NCBI GenBank assembly: GCA_031296915.1
Contig: JAVDPC010000038.1
Location: 1 to 48,538 of the forward strand
Direction: 5' to 3'
DNA length: 48,538 nt
Source of the DNA: Cerasicoccus frondis
Lineage (GTDB): Bacteria > Verrucomicrobiota > Verrucomicrobiia > Opitutales > Cerasicoccaceae
Position 1 is the stretch's first letter, and every line of letters begins with the position of its first letter. The position numbers were made by a program, and so were the translations under genes. The notes beneath the pieces are model-generated. The model made no database searches, was not told the DNA's origin, and worked only from the letters and a program-made list of their open reading frames with translations. Shown here in pieces: positions 8,157 to 17,652 of this stretch.

Positions 8157-8906
8157 ATGAATACCCCTCTGTCTTCTGTTTGGTCTATCGCGGCACTGGC
8201 AACCTTCAGTGCGTCACTCTCCGCCCAAATGGTCATCAACGGCGATTTCTCCAATGGCATCGTCGGGGAAGCCACGACCATGAGCGGCTCTGCACCCGAT
8301 GTAGGGGGAGACGGCAGCCCCATCGACGACGGCTGGATTGAAGGAAGGCCAGGCGATGTAAACTGGATCGTAGGCTCTGGCAGCGCTTCACGCAGCGGAG
8401 CCGAGGCCAACCCATTCAACCCAATCGGCATAGGGCAACTTTTTTCAAACCCTGCAGAAGGCGGCTTTGCCAATGGCGAAACCATCACCTACTCATTGGA
8501 CTACGACCTGGATAGCTACACTGGCAGTTTGCAGGCAGTTCTCTATGGCGTAACCGGACCACGCGACGGCACGAGCTGGGCAACCTTTACCGGAGAAGGC
8601 ATTAATCTGAACGCAGGCGTCGGTTTACCCGCCGGAGGCGCTAATTACTCATTTACATCCCTGATCGATGTAGATCAAAACACAATCACTGGAACCGGTA
8701 TTTTTACGCAAAGCGTTACTTTAAGCGCGGACTACAGCTACTTCTTCGTGGGCTTTGCTGCCAACCCTGGCAATAGTTCCTCAGCCAATACATTGACGCT
8801 CAACAGCGTATCTGTAGCCGCAGTTCCTGAACCCGAAACCATGTCTGCCTGGTTCGGTGGAGCCATCGCTCTCTTTACTGTTTGGCGCCTGCGACGTCGC
8901 AGATAA
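8157..8906 (+). CDS. PEP-CTERM sorting domain protein
   Basis: Exported protein of 249 residues. Signal peptide at about 1-22 (cleavage probably after SLSA), then QMVINGDFSNG, a start commonly seen in secreted carbohydrate-binding-like beta-sandwich proteins. The body is rich in Gly, Ser and Thr and would fit such a fold. The C-terminal signal is VPEPETMSAWFGG, a hydrophobic helix, and RLRRRR. It lies between another PEP-CTERM gene and a sulfatase on the same strand, which suggests a polysaccharide-related surface role. No catalytic motif is seen. Confidence 0.92.
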   Translation: MNTPLSSVWSIAALATFSASLSAQMVINGDFSNGIVGEATTMSGSAPDVGGDGSPIDDGWIEGRPGDVNWIVGSGSASRSGAEANPFNPIGIGQLFSNPAEGGFANGETITYSLDYDLDSYTGSLQAVLYGVTGPRDGTSWATFTGEGINLNAGVGLPAGGANYSFTSLIDVDQNTITGTGIFTQSVTLSADYSYFFVGFAANPGNSSSANTLTLNSVSVAAVPEPETMSAWFGGAIALFTVWRLRRRR

Positions 8907-9025
8907 GCAGAAATACTAGCCCTGTTTAATGGTAAAGCGGCGTGCCCACTTGGCTTGATCGCCAAAGTCTACAAATAGTCCCGGGATAGCAAATGTGACT
9001 GGACTTGCCCAGTATCACAGCGTAG

Positions 9026-10633
9026 ATGACGCGTATGCCTTCGAAATCCCCCAACTTCATCCTCATCCTTAACGACGATATGGGCTACTCCGATCTTGGC
9101 TGCTACGGCGGCGAGGTTCGCACGCCCAATCTCAACTCTCTGGCGGAAGGCGGCCTGCGTTACACGCAATTTTATAACACTGCGCGCTGTTGTCCCTCCC
9201 GCGCGTCATTGCTGACTGGTCTGCATCCGCACCAAGCCGACGTAGGTCACATGATGGGCAATGACGATGTCGATGGCTATCTTGGCGATTTGAACGCCCA
9301 GGCGGTGACCATTCCCGAAGCGCTCAAGCCTGCAGGCTACCGCAGCTACATGTCGGGTAAGTGGCATGTCACCCGCCATGCTGAAAATGACTCCCCCAAG
9401 CACAACTGGCCGCTGCAACGTGGATTTAACGACTTCTTTGGCATGATCGGCGGCGCCGCAAATTTCTGGCAAGTTCCCAGTCTCGCCGTAGGCAATGAGC
9501 TCATCGATCCGCTTAATACACCGGACGACTTTTTCTTCACCGACGCGATCAGTGACCACGCCATCAGGCAGATCACCGAGCACTCCGCAGACCACGACGA
9601 CCAGCCCTTTTTCCAGTACGTAGCCTTCACCGCGCCACACTGGCCGCTCCACGCGCACGAGGAAGACATCGCCAATTATCAAGGCCGCTTCGACGCAGGT
9701 TGGGACCAGCTCCGTGAAGAGCGCCTACAACGCATGATCGATCTGGGCATTATCGATGAAAGTTGGGACCTGACCGACCGTGACCCCGAGGTAGGTCCCT
9801 GGGCAGACCAGCCACACAAAGATTGGGAGGCCCGCCGTATGGAGGTCTACGCCGCACAAATCGAGCGCATGGACCGCGGCATCGGCCGCATCATTCAATC
9901 GCTCAAAGACACAGGCCAATACGACAATACCGTCATCATCTTTCTCGCCGACAACGGGGGCTGTGCAGAGGAAATCGGCGCCGACTGGTCCAGCGGGATG
10001 ATCGGCAAAAGCGCCACTGAGTTTACCCGGGATGGACGCCAAGTAAGATTCGGCAACACCCCAGATATTTGGCCCGGAGCTGAGGACACCTATGCGAGTT
10101 ACGGCGTGCCATGGGCCAATGTCTCCAACACCCCCTTTCGCCTCTACAAGCACTGGGTGCACGAAGGTGGCATTTCCACGCCATTCATTGTCCACTGGCC
10201 AGCAGGCATTGAGTCCCAAGGGGAACTTCGGACGCAATGCGCACAACTACCCGATGTCATGGCGACCTTCCTCGACCTCGCAGGCGCCGAGTATCCAACC
10301 GAACGCCTTGGTCAATCCGTCAAAGCGCTCGAAGGCTTCAGCATGGCGCCCACCTTTAAGAATGATGACTTCGACCGCGACGTCCTCTGCTGGGAGCACG
10401 AGGGCAATCAAGCCATTCGCCGCGGTAAATGGAAACTAGTCCTCCGCCACCCAGGCAACTGGGAGCTCTTCGACATGGACGCCGACCGCACCGAGATGCA
10501 CGACCTCGCCGCCGGGCACCCTAAACTGGTCGCCGAATTAGCCGAACTTTGGCAAAATTGGGCGACCCGAGTAGGCGTGATCGACTGGGACGAACTTTGC
10601 GCCATGCGCAATGCCGCGATCGACAAAGGCTAA
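9026..10633 (+). CDS. Sulfatase (formylglycine type)
   Basis: Alkaline-phosphatase-fold sulfatase, 535 residues. It starts with the metal-binding strand NFILILNDDMGYSDLGCYGG, giving Asp17-Asp18. The active-site motif C-x-P-S-R is present as Cys55-Cys56-Pro-Ser-Arg followed by ASLLTG; Cys55 should become formylglycine. Later come MSGKWHV, and the metal-binding VIIFLADNGG. It would hydrolyse a sulfate ester, probably on a polysaccharide or its fragments. No signal peptide is visible in either start (ATG 9026 or ATG 9035), unlike the other sulfatase of this window, so it may act in the cytoplasm on imported oligosaccharides. The formylglycine-generating enzyme is not in view. Confidence 0.95.
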   Translation: MTRMPSKSPNFILILNDDMGYSDLGCYGGEVRTPNLNSLAEGGLRYTQFYNTARCCPSRASLLTGLHPHQADVGHMMGNDDVDGYLGDLNAQAVTIPEALKPAGYRSYMSGKWHVTRHAENDSPKHNWPLQRGFNDFFGMIGGAANFWQVPSLAVGNELIDPLNTPDDFFFTDAISDHAIRQITEHSADHDDQPFFQYVAFTAPHWPLHAHEEDIANYQGRFDAGWDQLREERLQRMIDLGIIDESWDLTDRDPEVGPWADQPHKDWEARRMEVYAAQIERMDRGIGRIIQSLKDTGQYDNTVIIFLADNGGCAEEIGADWSSGMIGKSATEFTRDGRQVRFGNTPDIWPGAEDTYASYGVPWANVSNTPFRLYKHWVHEGGISTPFIVHWPAGIESQGELRTQCAQLPDVMATFLDLAGAEYPTERLGQSVKALEGFSMAPTFKNDDFDRDVLCWEHEGNQAIRRGKWKLVLRHPGNWELFDMDADRTEMHDLAAGHPKLVAELAELWQNWATRVGVIDWDELCAMRNAAIDKG

Positions 10634-10679
10634 CCAGGAGGTAGCCTCAAAACTCTTTTCCAGGAAGAATCGAACCTGC

Positions 10680-11567
10680 TTAATCCGGGACGACCTTATT
10701 AAGCGGGTATTCGATGATCCCCTCGGCGCCATGCGCCTTGAGGCTGGGAATAATTTCGCGGACCACCTTTTCATCGAGGACAACTTCCAAAGCCACGTAA
10801 TTCTCGTCTGTCAGTTGGGAAATGGTCGGGTTGCGCAAAGCGGGCAACTCCTGAAGAATGTCCGGCACCTTGCTTTTCTCGATGTTTAACTTGAGTCCGA
10901 CCTTCTTATTGGCTTCAAGCGCGGAGGTTAGCAGCAGGGCCATGCTCTCGATCTTGGCGCGCTTCTCTGGATTCGCCCAAGCTTCCTTGTTGGCGATGAG
11001 CTTCGTGTTGGTTTCCAACAAAACGTCAACGATGCGGAGCTTGTTTGCACGCAGAGAATTGCCAGTCTCCGTCAGGTCCACGATCGCATCGACCATCTCC
11101 GGCACCTTAACTTCGGTGGCGCCCCAAGAGAACTCCACATCAGCATTCACTTCGTTCTGCGCCAAATAGCGCTTCACAATGTTGACCACCTCGGTCGCAA
11201 TCAGCTTGCCCTCCAAATCCTTTACGGTCTGGACCGGGGAATTTTCCGGCACCACCAGCACCCAGCGACTCTTGACATTGGATGCGCGGCTATAGATCAG
11301 ATCGCAAACTTCGACGACATCCGAACCGTTTTCCACGACCCAGTCATAGCCGGTTAAACCACAGTCGAAGAACCCATGCTCGACATAGCGACTCATTTCC
11401 TGGGCGCGGATGAAGCGCCCGTCAAGCTGCGGATCGTCAAATGAAGGACGGTAAGAGCGCGAGCTTTTCGCGATCTTATACCCAGCCTTGCCGAAAAGCG
11501 TGAGGGTGGATTCTTCCAGGCTGCCCTTGGGCAAACCCAGCATGATAAGCGGTTTTTCTGATGTCAC
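10680..11567 (-). CDS. hisG: ATP phosphoribosyltransferase, long form
   Basis: First enzyme of histidine synthesis, joining ATP and PRPP to give phosphoribosyl-ATP. The protein of 295 residues has the family start IMLGLPKGSLEE, the middle motif GLTGYDWVVE, and the PRPP-site region VDLTETGNSLRAN. The C-terminal 80 residues form the ACT-like regulatory domain of the long HisG form, which is feedback-inhibited by histidine and does not need HisZ. A GTG start at 11567 is preferred: it begins right before the first strand and has a GGGGG stretch a few bases upstream. It is convergent with the sulfatase and divergent from the peroxiredoxin. No other his genes are near. Confidence 0.95.
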   Translation of the reverse strand: MTSEKPLIMLGLPKGSLEESTLTLFGKAGYKIAKSSRSYRPSFDDPQLDGRFIRAQEMSRYVEHGFFDCGLTGYDWVVENGSDVVEVCDLIYSRASNVKSRWVLVVPENSPVQTVKDLEGKLIATEVVNIVKRYLAQNEVNADVEFSWGATEVKVPEMVDAIVDLTETGNSLRANKLRIVDVLLETNTKLIANKEAWANPEKRAKIESMALLLTSALEANKKVGLKLNIEKSKVPDILQELPALRNPTISQLTDENYVALEVVLDEKVVREIIPSLKAHGAEGIIEYPLNKVVPD

Positions 11568-11680
11568 AACCCCCGCATGACAAACCGCAGCAGGCCACTC
11601 AGACAAGCTAATTTTGCTTTGCCTTCGTCTTTGCGGGCAATAGTCTGCGCATAAACGATTTATATCCACGCCAAATTTTG

Positions 11681-12157
11681 ATGAAACAGCCCACACCATT
11701 GCCCCCCGGTAGCCAAACGCCAGGCTTCGCTTTCCAGTATGCCGATGGTCAGCCTGGGCACACCGACCAATTAACTCAGCTCTATCTGGTCTATTTCTAC
11801 CCTCGCGATGATACGCCAGGTTGCACCAAGGAAGCGTGCGCCTTTCGGGACGTCTTCGCCGAATACACGCAGGCGGGCATCACTGTCATTGGCGTCAGTT
11901 GCGATGATGAGCAATCGCATGATAAATTTCGCCAGAAATACAGCCTACCCTTCCCCCTGGCTGCCGACACCGACCAAGCCCTGGTTAAAAGCTTTGGCGT
12001 GTGGGGGTTGAAAAAATTCATGGGCAAAGAATATGAAGGCATCCACCGCATGTCTTTCCTCCTCAGCCCGGATGGCGTCGTGCTGAAAACTTATCCCAAA
12101 GTAAAACCGGAAGAACACGCCGCCGAAGTCCTTCAGGACGCCCAAGCACATCTATAA
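11681..12157 (+). CDS. bcp: Thioredoxin-dependent peroxiredoxin, Bcp/PrxQ type
   Basis: Peroxidase of 158 residues that reduces hydrogen and alkyl peroxides with electrons from thioredoxin. The peroxidatic cysteine is Cys48 in PRDDTPGCTKEACAFRD; the resolving cysteine sits five residues later (Cys53), the spacing that defines the PrxQ/Bcp group. The conserved Arg region and SFLLSPDGVVLKTY near the C-terminus also fit. ATG at 11681 is used rather than the TTG just before it. It precedes a response regulator gene by 7 bases, so both probably share a transcript. Confidence 0.95.
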   Translation: MKQPTPLPPGSQTPGFAFQYADGQPGHTDQLTQLYLVYFYPRDDTPGCTKEACAFRDVFAEYTQAGITVIGVSCDDEQSHDKFRQKYSLPFPLAADTDQALVKSFGVWGLKKFMGKEYEGIHRMSFLLSPDGVVLKTYPKVKPEEHAAEVLQDAQAHL

Positions 12158-12164
12158 AAACATC

Positions 12165-12893
12165 ATGCCGAAAGAAGCCAAGCCTCTCATCCTTATCTGT
12201 GAAGACGAGATAGAAATCGCCGAGATGGTTGCCGACCATCTCGAAAGCGAAGACATGCTGCCCCAGATGTTTCACCGGGGCGAAAATGCGATTCGCTTCC
12301 TAAAGAGCAATCACGCCAATCTGATGCTGCTCGACGTCAATCTCCCCGACACCACTGGCTTTCAGTTAATCGAGGAACTTCGTCAAAACAACATTCAGGT
12401 CCCGATCATTTTCGTAACCGCCCATAACTCCGAAGTCAGCAAGGTGAAGGGACTCGATTTGGGCGCTGATGACTACTTGACCAAGCCGTTCAGCCTACCG
12501 GAGCTCACTGCCCGCATCAAGGCGGTGCTCCGCCGCACCGAGACAGCCAAGGACCAGCACATTACCAACAACGTGGAAATCACGGAAAAGCCATTTGATT
12601 TCTGTGGCGCCAATGTGAACCCCACACGCATGGAAATCGAGTTTCCCGACGGCGACAGCGAGAAGATTGGCCGCAAAGAACTGGGCATCATCTCATACTT
12701 GGTTTCCTACCCAAACACGGTGCTCACACGCCGCAGCCTGATTCATGCCGTCTGGGGCGTCCATGCAGACGTCCGCAGTCGCTCACTTGACCAATACGTG
12801 GTGAAGATTCGCAACCTTCTCTCCGCCCACGAATGCAACACGGATATTTTCCGGACAGTGCACGGCGTTGGCTATATCTACGACCCACAATAG
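12165..12893 (+). CDS. Response regulator, OmpR/PhoB type
   Basis: Two-domain transcription regulator, 242 residues. The receiver domain (about 8-125) has the acidic pair in ILICEDEIE, phosphoacceptor Asp in LMLLDVNLPD, switch Thr in IFVTAHNSE, and Lys in DYLTKPFSLPEL. The C-terminal winged helix (about 145-240) ends with DQYVVKIRNLLSA and TVHGVGYIY, the usual recognition helix and wing. No histidine kinase gene is adjacent, so the partner is elsewhere. It sits 7 bases after the bcp peroxiredoxin gene; a link with oxidative stress is possible but only guessed from position. It is convergent with the exonuclease gene. Confidence 0.93.
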   Translation: MPKEAKPLILICEDEIEIAEMVADHLESEDMLPQMFHRGENAIRFLKSNHANLMLLDVNLPDTTGFQLIEELRQNNIQVPIIFVTAHNSEVSKVKGLDLGADDYLTKPFSLPELTARIKAVLRRTETAKDQHITNNVEITEKPFDFCGANVNPTRMEIEFPDGDSEKIGRKELGIISYLVSYPNTVLTRRSLIHAVWGVHADVRSRSLDQYVVKIRNLLSAHECNTDIFRTVHGVGYIYDPQ

Positions 12894-12912
12894 GAACCCG
12901 GATCGGGGAAGC

Positions 12913-13791
12913 TTACCCCAAACCCAAACCATAGCGCTCGTAAGCTTGATCGGCCGAGTTTTTCATCTCCATCGACTCCAAGAAATCGATCAGCTTGCGC
13001 ATGTCCACCTGCGCACGCTCAATAGTGCCACAATCGAACGACGTATCCAAGCGGACCAGCTCAACATTGCGACGGAGATTATCCGCATTGGTCGGCAAAA
13101 GCTCTCGAAAACGCGGGGGCTTTATATCAGCAGCCTGGGCAATCGTATTCTCAAGCGAACCATATTCATTGAGCCACTTGGCTGCCGTTTTTGGCCCACA
13201 CCCCTTGAGTCCAGGAATGTTGTCTGATGCATCGCCAATCAACGCCAGGTAATCCACCACAAGCTCGGGTCCAACCCCGAATTTTTCAGTAACCCCGGCA
13301 GCATCCAGCTTGCGCCAACCAATTCGTGGATTGGCGGTTGGGGCTGGCAAGAGCTGACTGACCGTTCCACCTACGCACTGACTCAGGTCTTTGTCTGCGC
13401 TGACAATAACGACCTCATGCCCCTCACGAGATAGCCGAAGCGCCGCCGAGCCAATCAGGTCATCCGCTTCCACTCCCAACTGCGAACGAACCGGATAGCC
13501 AAGCAATCCCGTGAGTTCGCGAATCATTGGAACCTGCTGAGTAAGCGCTTCCGGTGTTTCATCGCGGTTCGCTTTGTAATCCGGCAAAATTGCCAAATGC
13601 CGATCAGAGCCACCCTCATCGAAAAAAACAGCAATAATATCAGGCTGCTCCAGATCCTCCAACTTCCACATTGCTTTGACCCAGCCGTGCAATGCCCCAG
13701 TCGGCAGGCCATCTGAGCGAGTCAGGTCCGGTAAAGCATAGTAACTGCGGAAAGTCAGGTTATAACCATCAACGAGGAGTATCTTACTCAT
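12913..13791 (-). CDS. 5'-3' exonuclease (PolA N-terminal domain family)
   Basis: Stand-alone FEN/5'-nuclease of 292 residues, like the exonuclease part of DNA polymerase I or ExoIX. N-terminal metal ligand in ILLVDGYNLTFRSY; the central acidic cluster in GVEADDLIGSAAL and VIVSADKDLSQ; the helix-3-turn region in LIGDASDNIPGLKGCGPKTAAKWL. It should remove RNA primers or flaps. The ATG at 13791 (MSKILLVDG) fits the family start; upstream codons run into the terminator region. It is the only gene between the response regulator and the terminator of the pilus operon. A full-length polA could exist elsewhere. Confidence 0.9.
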   Translation of the reverse strand: MSKILLVDGYNLTFRSYYALPDLTRSDGLPTGALHGWVKAMWKLEDLEQPDIIAVFFDEGGSDRHLAILPDYKANRDETPEALTQQVPMIRELTGLLGYPVRSQLGVEADDLIGSAALRLSREGHEVVIVSADKDLSQCVGGTVSQLLPAPTANPRIGWRKLDAAGVTEKFGVGPELVVDYLALIGDASDNIPGLKGCGPKTAAKWLNEYGSLENTIAQAADIKPPRFRELLPTNADNLRRNVELVRLDTSFDCGTIERAQVDMRKLIDFLESMEMKNSADQAYERYGLGLG

Positions 13792-13846
13792 GTCATTCAG
13801 TAAGCCGGGACCATCTGTGATCTTCCAGCATGTAATGCAATTGGAC

Positions 13847-13883
13847 AAAAAAAGTCCCCAGCTGCATTGGCAGGCTGGGGACT
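13847..13883 (-). terminator. Intrinsic terminator of the pilus operon
   Basis: Perfect 10-bp stem AGTCCCCAGC (13853-13862) with GCTGGGGACT (13874-13883) around an 11-base loop. Read on the minus strand it is followed by a run of seven T (complement of A 13847-13853). It lies 20 bases past the secretin stop codon, at the end of the five-gene operon. Confidence 0.92.
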
Positions 13884-13902
13884 GAAAGAATGTTGCTTTC
13901 GC

Positions 13903-16656
13903 TTACTCGTTGATCGAACGGCCTACGCCGCCACCAGGAGTCACGACAACCGGGCTTTGGAAGAGCGAATTTGCTTCAACCGAACCGATCGACTGGCGTG
14001 CAGGCGAGCCTCCGGGGGAAATCAGGTTGGCGGTCACGAAGATCAGGAGGTTGCGCTTCTGAGCGGTTTCACCCTTGTTCATAAACAAACGGCCGAGGAA
14101 AGGAATGTCGCCGAGAACTGGCACCTTGTCTTCAATCGTTTTGATTTCTTCGCGGGTCAATCCACCGATAACCACCGTGGCGCCATCGAAAATCGTCACT
14201 TCCGTGCGAACTTCGCGAGTCGAGAAGATCGGCTGGTAGAAACCAGAGGGAACCGTCACGGTTGTGCCACCAGCGATAGCGACTGAAGGACCACCATATT
14301 CAACGAAGCCTTCGAATTCGGTTACACGTGGCTCAAGCTTGAGCGAAATGTTATCGTTTTCTTCAACCGTAGGCGTCACTTCCATTTCCACACCGATGTT
14401 GCGAACCGAGAAGTCTTGCGGCGTTCCCGCAGTGATCGCGACAGCAGAGGAGCCACTGGAGCCACCAATTGTTGTAGTGCTGGAAGCTGGTGAAACTTCG
14501 GCTTCAATGTCACCGTAGTTTTCAGGATAACGAAGTTCCTGAGCAACGACGATCTGTGCAGTGCGGCCTGAGAGAACGGTCAGCTTGGGAGCGCTCAAGA
14601 GATCGCTACCTTCTTCGCGAGCCAACGCATTAACTGTAACGCTCAGGTCTACACCTTCCACGATTCCCATGAATGTACCGGCAACACCACCAAGCGCGCC
14701 AAGGTCAATTACATTCGGGATCGATGGAGAACCGGCAGCGATCGAATCGTCAGGTTGACCAAGCTGCTTAATGACAATGTTGGAGTCTTCGGTCTCGGTG
14801 CTGAACACATTAGCCAGCGTTTGGTTGCTTGAGCTGATGCCCTTCGTCGTGGGTGAGTTCGGATTTGCGATGCCCCAGTTGAAACCAAGTTCATCAAGAT
14901 TACCCTGAATAACGTCGAGGAACTTCGCTTCGATTTCGACCTGCTTGGTTTGGTCGTAGCGGCGCAGAATGTTGCGCATTTTCTCGAGGTTCTTAGGGGA
15001 CTGCGTAACGATCAACTGAGTGCCGTCAAATACGAGACTGGCGCCCGGCTCATCAAAGTTAATGCCCGCACGGCTGAAGAAGTCGCGGATTGCTTCTTCT
15101 TCATCACCACCGGAAGGACCGCTGGGTGCAGCTGGAGCCGAGAAAGGATCGCTAACAGCCGAAGAGCTGCTGCCAGAGTCACCGCCACCACCAGTCAGGC
15201 GAATGATGGTTTGACGTCCAATCGGGAAGAATTCGGTTTCGAGGAGTTGGCCTTGTTCGTTCCCAGGGGAAACAATGACGGTTTCGTCGCTGATATCCCA
15301 TGTGAAGCCAACTGACTCCGTGGCGAAATCAAGGATACGGTCGAGGGACAAGCTACGCAGTGTGATGTTTACACTCGGGTCGCGTCCATTGTTATTGAAG
15401 AGAACAATGTTCACGCCGCGATCTTTGTCTTCAGCGTTTACATCCGGATCGTATTCTACTGAAAGCTCGGAAAGAGTTTCAATCACGCGGGAAAGCGGCA
15501 CACTGGAGAAACTGACACGCGGAATGTAAATCGACTTCAGCTTTTCTTCGATTGGGCTGATAGTGGGATCTGACGTGATGTTAGTCTCGAGGTCATATAC
15601 TTGCGGACGCTGCCAACCACGTGAAACCTCTTCAAGCATTTGGTCGCGGGTCTTACCATGGTCGAGCCAAGCAGACTTGCGCACTTGCTGCATGATTTCC
15701 ATCTGCAGAGACTTTGCTTCGGCGTTGATAGGATCGCGCGCTTCCACTTCACGAAGCTTGCTTTGAGCGCCTTCGTAGTCACCGTAAAGCATCATCGCAC
15801 GGGCGGTAACGAGTAACTGATCAGTTGTCTTGACACGCTGAACATATTCCGGGCTGAGCTTTTCCGGGTCTTGACGCCAAGGATCCATCTTCAGCTCCTC
15901 AACCTTCTCTTCGTAAGTGGCCAAACGGGCGTCTTCACCAAGCGTATCGCGGTAAGCCAAGGCGGCAGCTTCAGCAGCGACTGCATTGTGCTCCTTAAGG
16001 GCCTTCTTGCCAGCAGCGAGGATGATGTCGCCACGTGCAGTGCGGAGATCTTCAATGATAAACTCTGTCGCAGTTGATTCCGGGATCGATTCCTGAGCGG
16101 CGGCGAGAATGGCGTCTGCTTCGTCGCTACGGCCATTTTCCACCAGCACTTCGGCGTCGGCGATAGCTTGCTCACCACGAGCAATAGCCGCTTGCTGCTC
16201 AGTTGCAGCTGACGCCATCAAGTAGTCCACATCATCGCCACCGGTGAGGATGACTTCCGTAGTCGTTTCAGTGCCATCACTGTTGCTCATCGACACGACA
16301 GTCGTGCTGTCGGTTACGGAAATATCTTTGGGCGTGTAGTCGGATACTCCTGCTGCCTGACCATAAACGGTAGGCTGGCCAGCATTCTGGCGCTCAATGT
16401 CCTTATTAACAGCGTCAAGCAGACGCTGGACATTCTGGTCGTCCGGATTTTTCCGAAGCAGTTCTTCCAGATTTGCCTGTGCCGTCATGAGTTCACCGGA
16501 CTCACGAGCGCGGAGTGCGGTCGCCATCAGGCGGATTTTTTCTTGAGTTTCGCTGCTCTGTGCATGGACCTCAGAGACACTGAGGCACGCCGATGCGACG
16601 AGCGTTGCAGCGGCGAAGGTGGAGGCGAAGCGATGGAGTTTCCGGAGTCGTTTCAT
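13903..16656 (-). CDS. Secretin-type outer membrane protein of a pilus-like system (Amuc_1098-like)
   Basis: Protein of 917 residues. Signal peptide at about 1-34 (ends EVHAQ). The N-terminal third has TPR-like helices, for example AQANLEELLRKNPDDQNVQRL in two pieces, then an STN/secretin N-type region (about 380-480) and N domains. The C-terminal secretin domain is clear: LLSAPKLTVLSGRTAQ, VTIFDGATVVIGGLTREE, KVPVLGDIPFLGRLF, and NLLIFVTANLI. It should form a multimeric ring in the outer membrane for pilus or protein passage. It is the last gene of a five-gene operon whose make-up matches the Akkermansia Amuc_1098-1102 locus; that identification is from recall and gene order. ATG at 16656 gives a proper signal peptide. 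Confidence 0.92.
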   Translation of the reverse strand: MKRLRKLHRFASTFAAATLVASACLSVSEVHAQSSETQEKIRLMATALRARESGELMTAQANLEELLRKNPDDQNVQRLLDAVNKDIERQNAGQPTVYGQAAGVSDYTPKDISVTDSTTVVSMSNSDGTETTTEVILTGGDDVDYLMASAATEQQAAIARGEQAIADAEVLVENGRSDEADAILAAAQESIPESTATEFIIEDLRTARGDIILAAGKKALKEHNAVAAEAAALAYRDTLGEDARLATYEEKVEELKMDPWRQDPEKLSPEYVQRVKTTDQLLVTARAMMLYGDYEGAQSKLREVEARDPINAEAKSLQMEIMQQVRKSAWLDHGKTRDQMLEEVSRGWQRPQVYDLETNITSDPTISPIEEKLKSIYIPRVSFSSVPLSRVIETLSELSVEYDPDVNAEDKDRGVNIVLFNNNGRDPSVNITLRSLSLDRILDFATESVGFTWDISDETVIVSPGNEQGQLLETEFFPIGRQTIIRLTGGGGDSGSSSSAVSDPFSAPAAPSGPSGGDEEEAIRDFFSRAGINFDEPGASLVFDGTQLIVTQSPKNLEKMRNILRRYDQTKQVEIEAKFLDVIQGNLDELGFNWGIANPNSPTTKGISSSNQTLANVFSTETEDSNIVIKQLGQPDDSIAAGSPSIPNVIDLGALGGVAGTFMGIVEGVDLSVTVNALAREEGSDLLSAPKLTVLSGRTAQIVVAQELRYPENYGDIEAEVSPASSTTTIGGSSGSSAVAITAGTPQDFSVRNIGVEMEVTPTVEENDNISLKLEPRVTEFEGFVEYGGPSVAIAGGTTVTVPSGFYQPIFSTREVRTEVTIFDGATVVIGGLTREEIKTIEDKVPVLGDIPFLGRLFMNKGETAQKRNLLIFVTANLISPGGSPARQSIGSVEANSLFQSPVVVTPGGGVGRSINE

Positions 16657-16726
16657 GGTTCTTAAGTTAGCAAGCAACGGCAAGGAATTGCACGTCGTTC
16701 ATAAAATTAGCATTTAGGAGTATCAC

Positions 16727-17647
16727 TTAATTCTGAAAAATACTGTCAAAAACACCGGAATTTTCATCCGATGAAGAAGATTCTTCTGAGTCGTCGGTTT
16801 CAGTGGGAGCCATATTCTCCTGGGAGACCGACTTGGCAACGGTTAGGGTTTTGGTTTCAGTGGGACTGTCATCAGCAAACGTTTTTTCGACGGTAGCCGA
16901 TTGCTTGTCAAAATCAAAGTCAAGTAATTTCCAGGTGACATCTCCCACCGTTTCGCTATCGCCCTTCTCTTCCCAGACAATGGTTTTCGCTGGGTATGGG
17001 CTGACGGTATCGAAAGTCAGGTCGAACGAATTGGGCACGTAAAGACGCTCCTCTGTGGTCAGCACGATCAATTCGCCACTGACGCCATCGCGAATGGTCA
17101 CACGGGGAACACGGCTGATCAACCCTTCTTCGGTGACAACCTTTTCCACCACGAAGTCGACGATCTCTACATCGTGCTCGGTGAATTGATCGCCCACCTT
17201 ACCACGGAAAGCCTGATCGCTCTGGTAATTGAATAACGAAACCGTAGCGTCCTTATTCTTACCCGAAAGCCCTTCAAAATAAGCTTCTAACTGAATACGG
17301 AACAACTCCCGTTCGATACCGGCAAAACGCAGACCAAACGGTGGGACTTGCTCCTCACCGCGTGGCGGCTGGAAAATAAATGTCTTCGTCGATTCGTCCC
17401 ACCAGATTTTCGGCGGAGTGAATACGTCATAGAGTTCAAGCCCATCGGCATCCTGCGCCTCTGGCTCACCCCAATGTGCGCTGGAGGGAGTAAAGTCAGC
17501 GGCCTGAAAGGGCTCGTATGCTTCGCCAAAAGGCTGCTGGTTAGCGCCGGAGCTGGCCTCTACTTTCAGGGTGGTGTAATAAGCTGCGCTGCCGGCCAAA
17601 GCAAGGACGCCAACGGCGAGAATAATTTTGTCGTAAAAGGCGTTCAT
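16727..17647 (-). CDS. Inner-membrane-anchored protein of the pilus cluster (Amuc_1099-like)
   Basis: Protein of 306 residues with one N-terminal membrane helix (about 8-28, ILAVGVLALAGSAAYYTT) and a periplasmic body that ends in a Ser/Glu/Asp-rich tail. I recognise no catalytic motif. Its place, 5 bases after the PilO-like gene and 70 bases before the secretin gene, suggests a PilP-like bridge between inner-membrane platform and secretin, or the equivalent of Amuc_1099. This is inferred from order and size only. Confidence 0.8.
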   Translation of the reverse strand: MNAFYDKIILAVGVLALAGSAAYYTTLKVEASSGANQQPFGEAYEPFQAADFTPSSAHWGEPEAQDADGLELYDVFTPPKIWWDESTKTFIFQPPRGEEQVPPFGLRFAGIERELFRIQLEAYFEGLSGKNKDATVSLFNYQSDQAFRGKVGDQFTEHDVEIVDFVVEKVVTEEGLISRVPRVTIRDGVSGELIVLTTEERLYVPNSFDLTFDTVSPYPAKTIVWEEKGDSETVGDVTWKLLDFDFDKQSATVEKTFADDSPTETKTLTVAKSVSQENMAPTETDDSEESSSSDENSGVFDSIFQN

Positions 17648-17652
17648 CGTGA

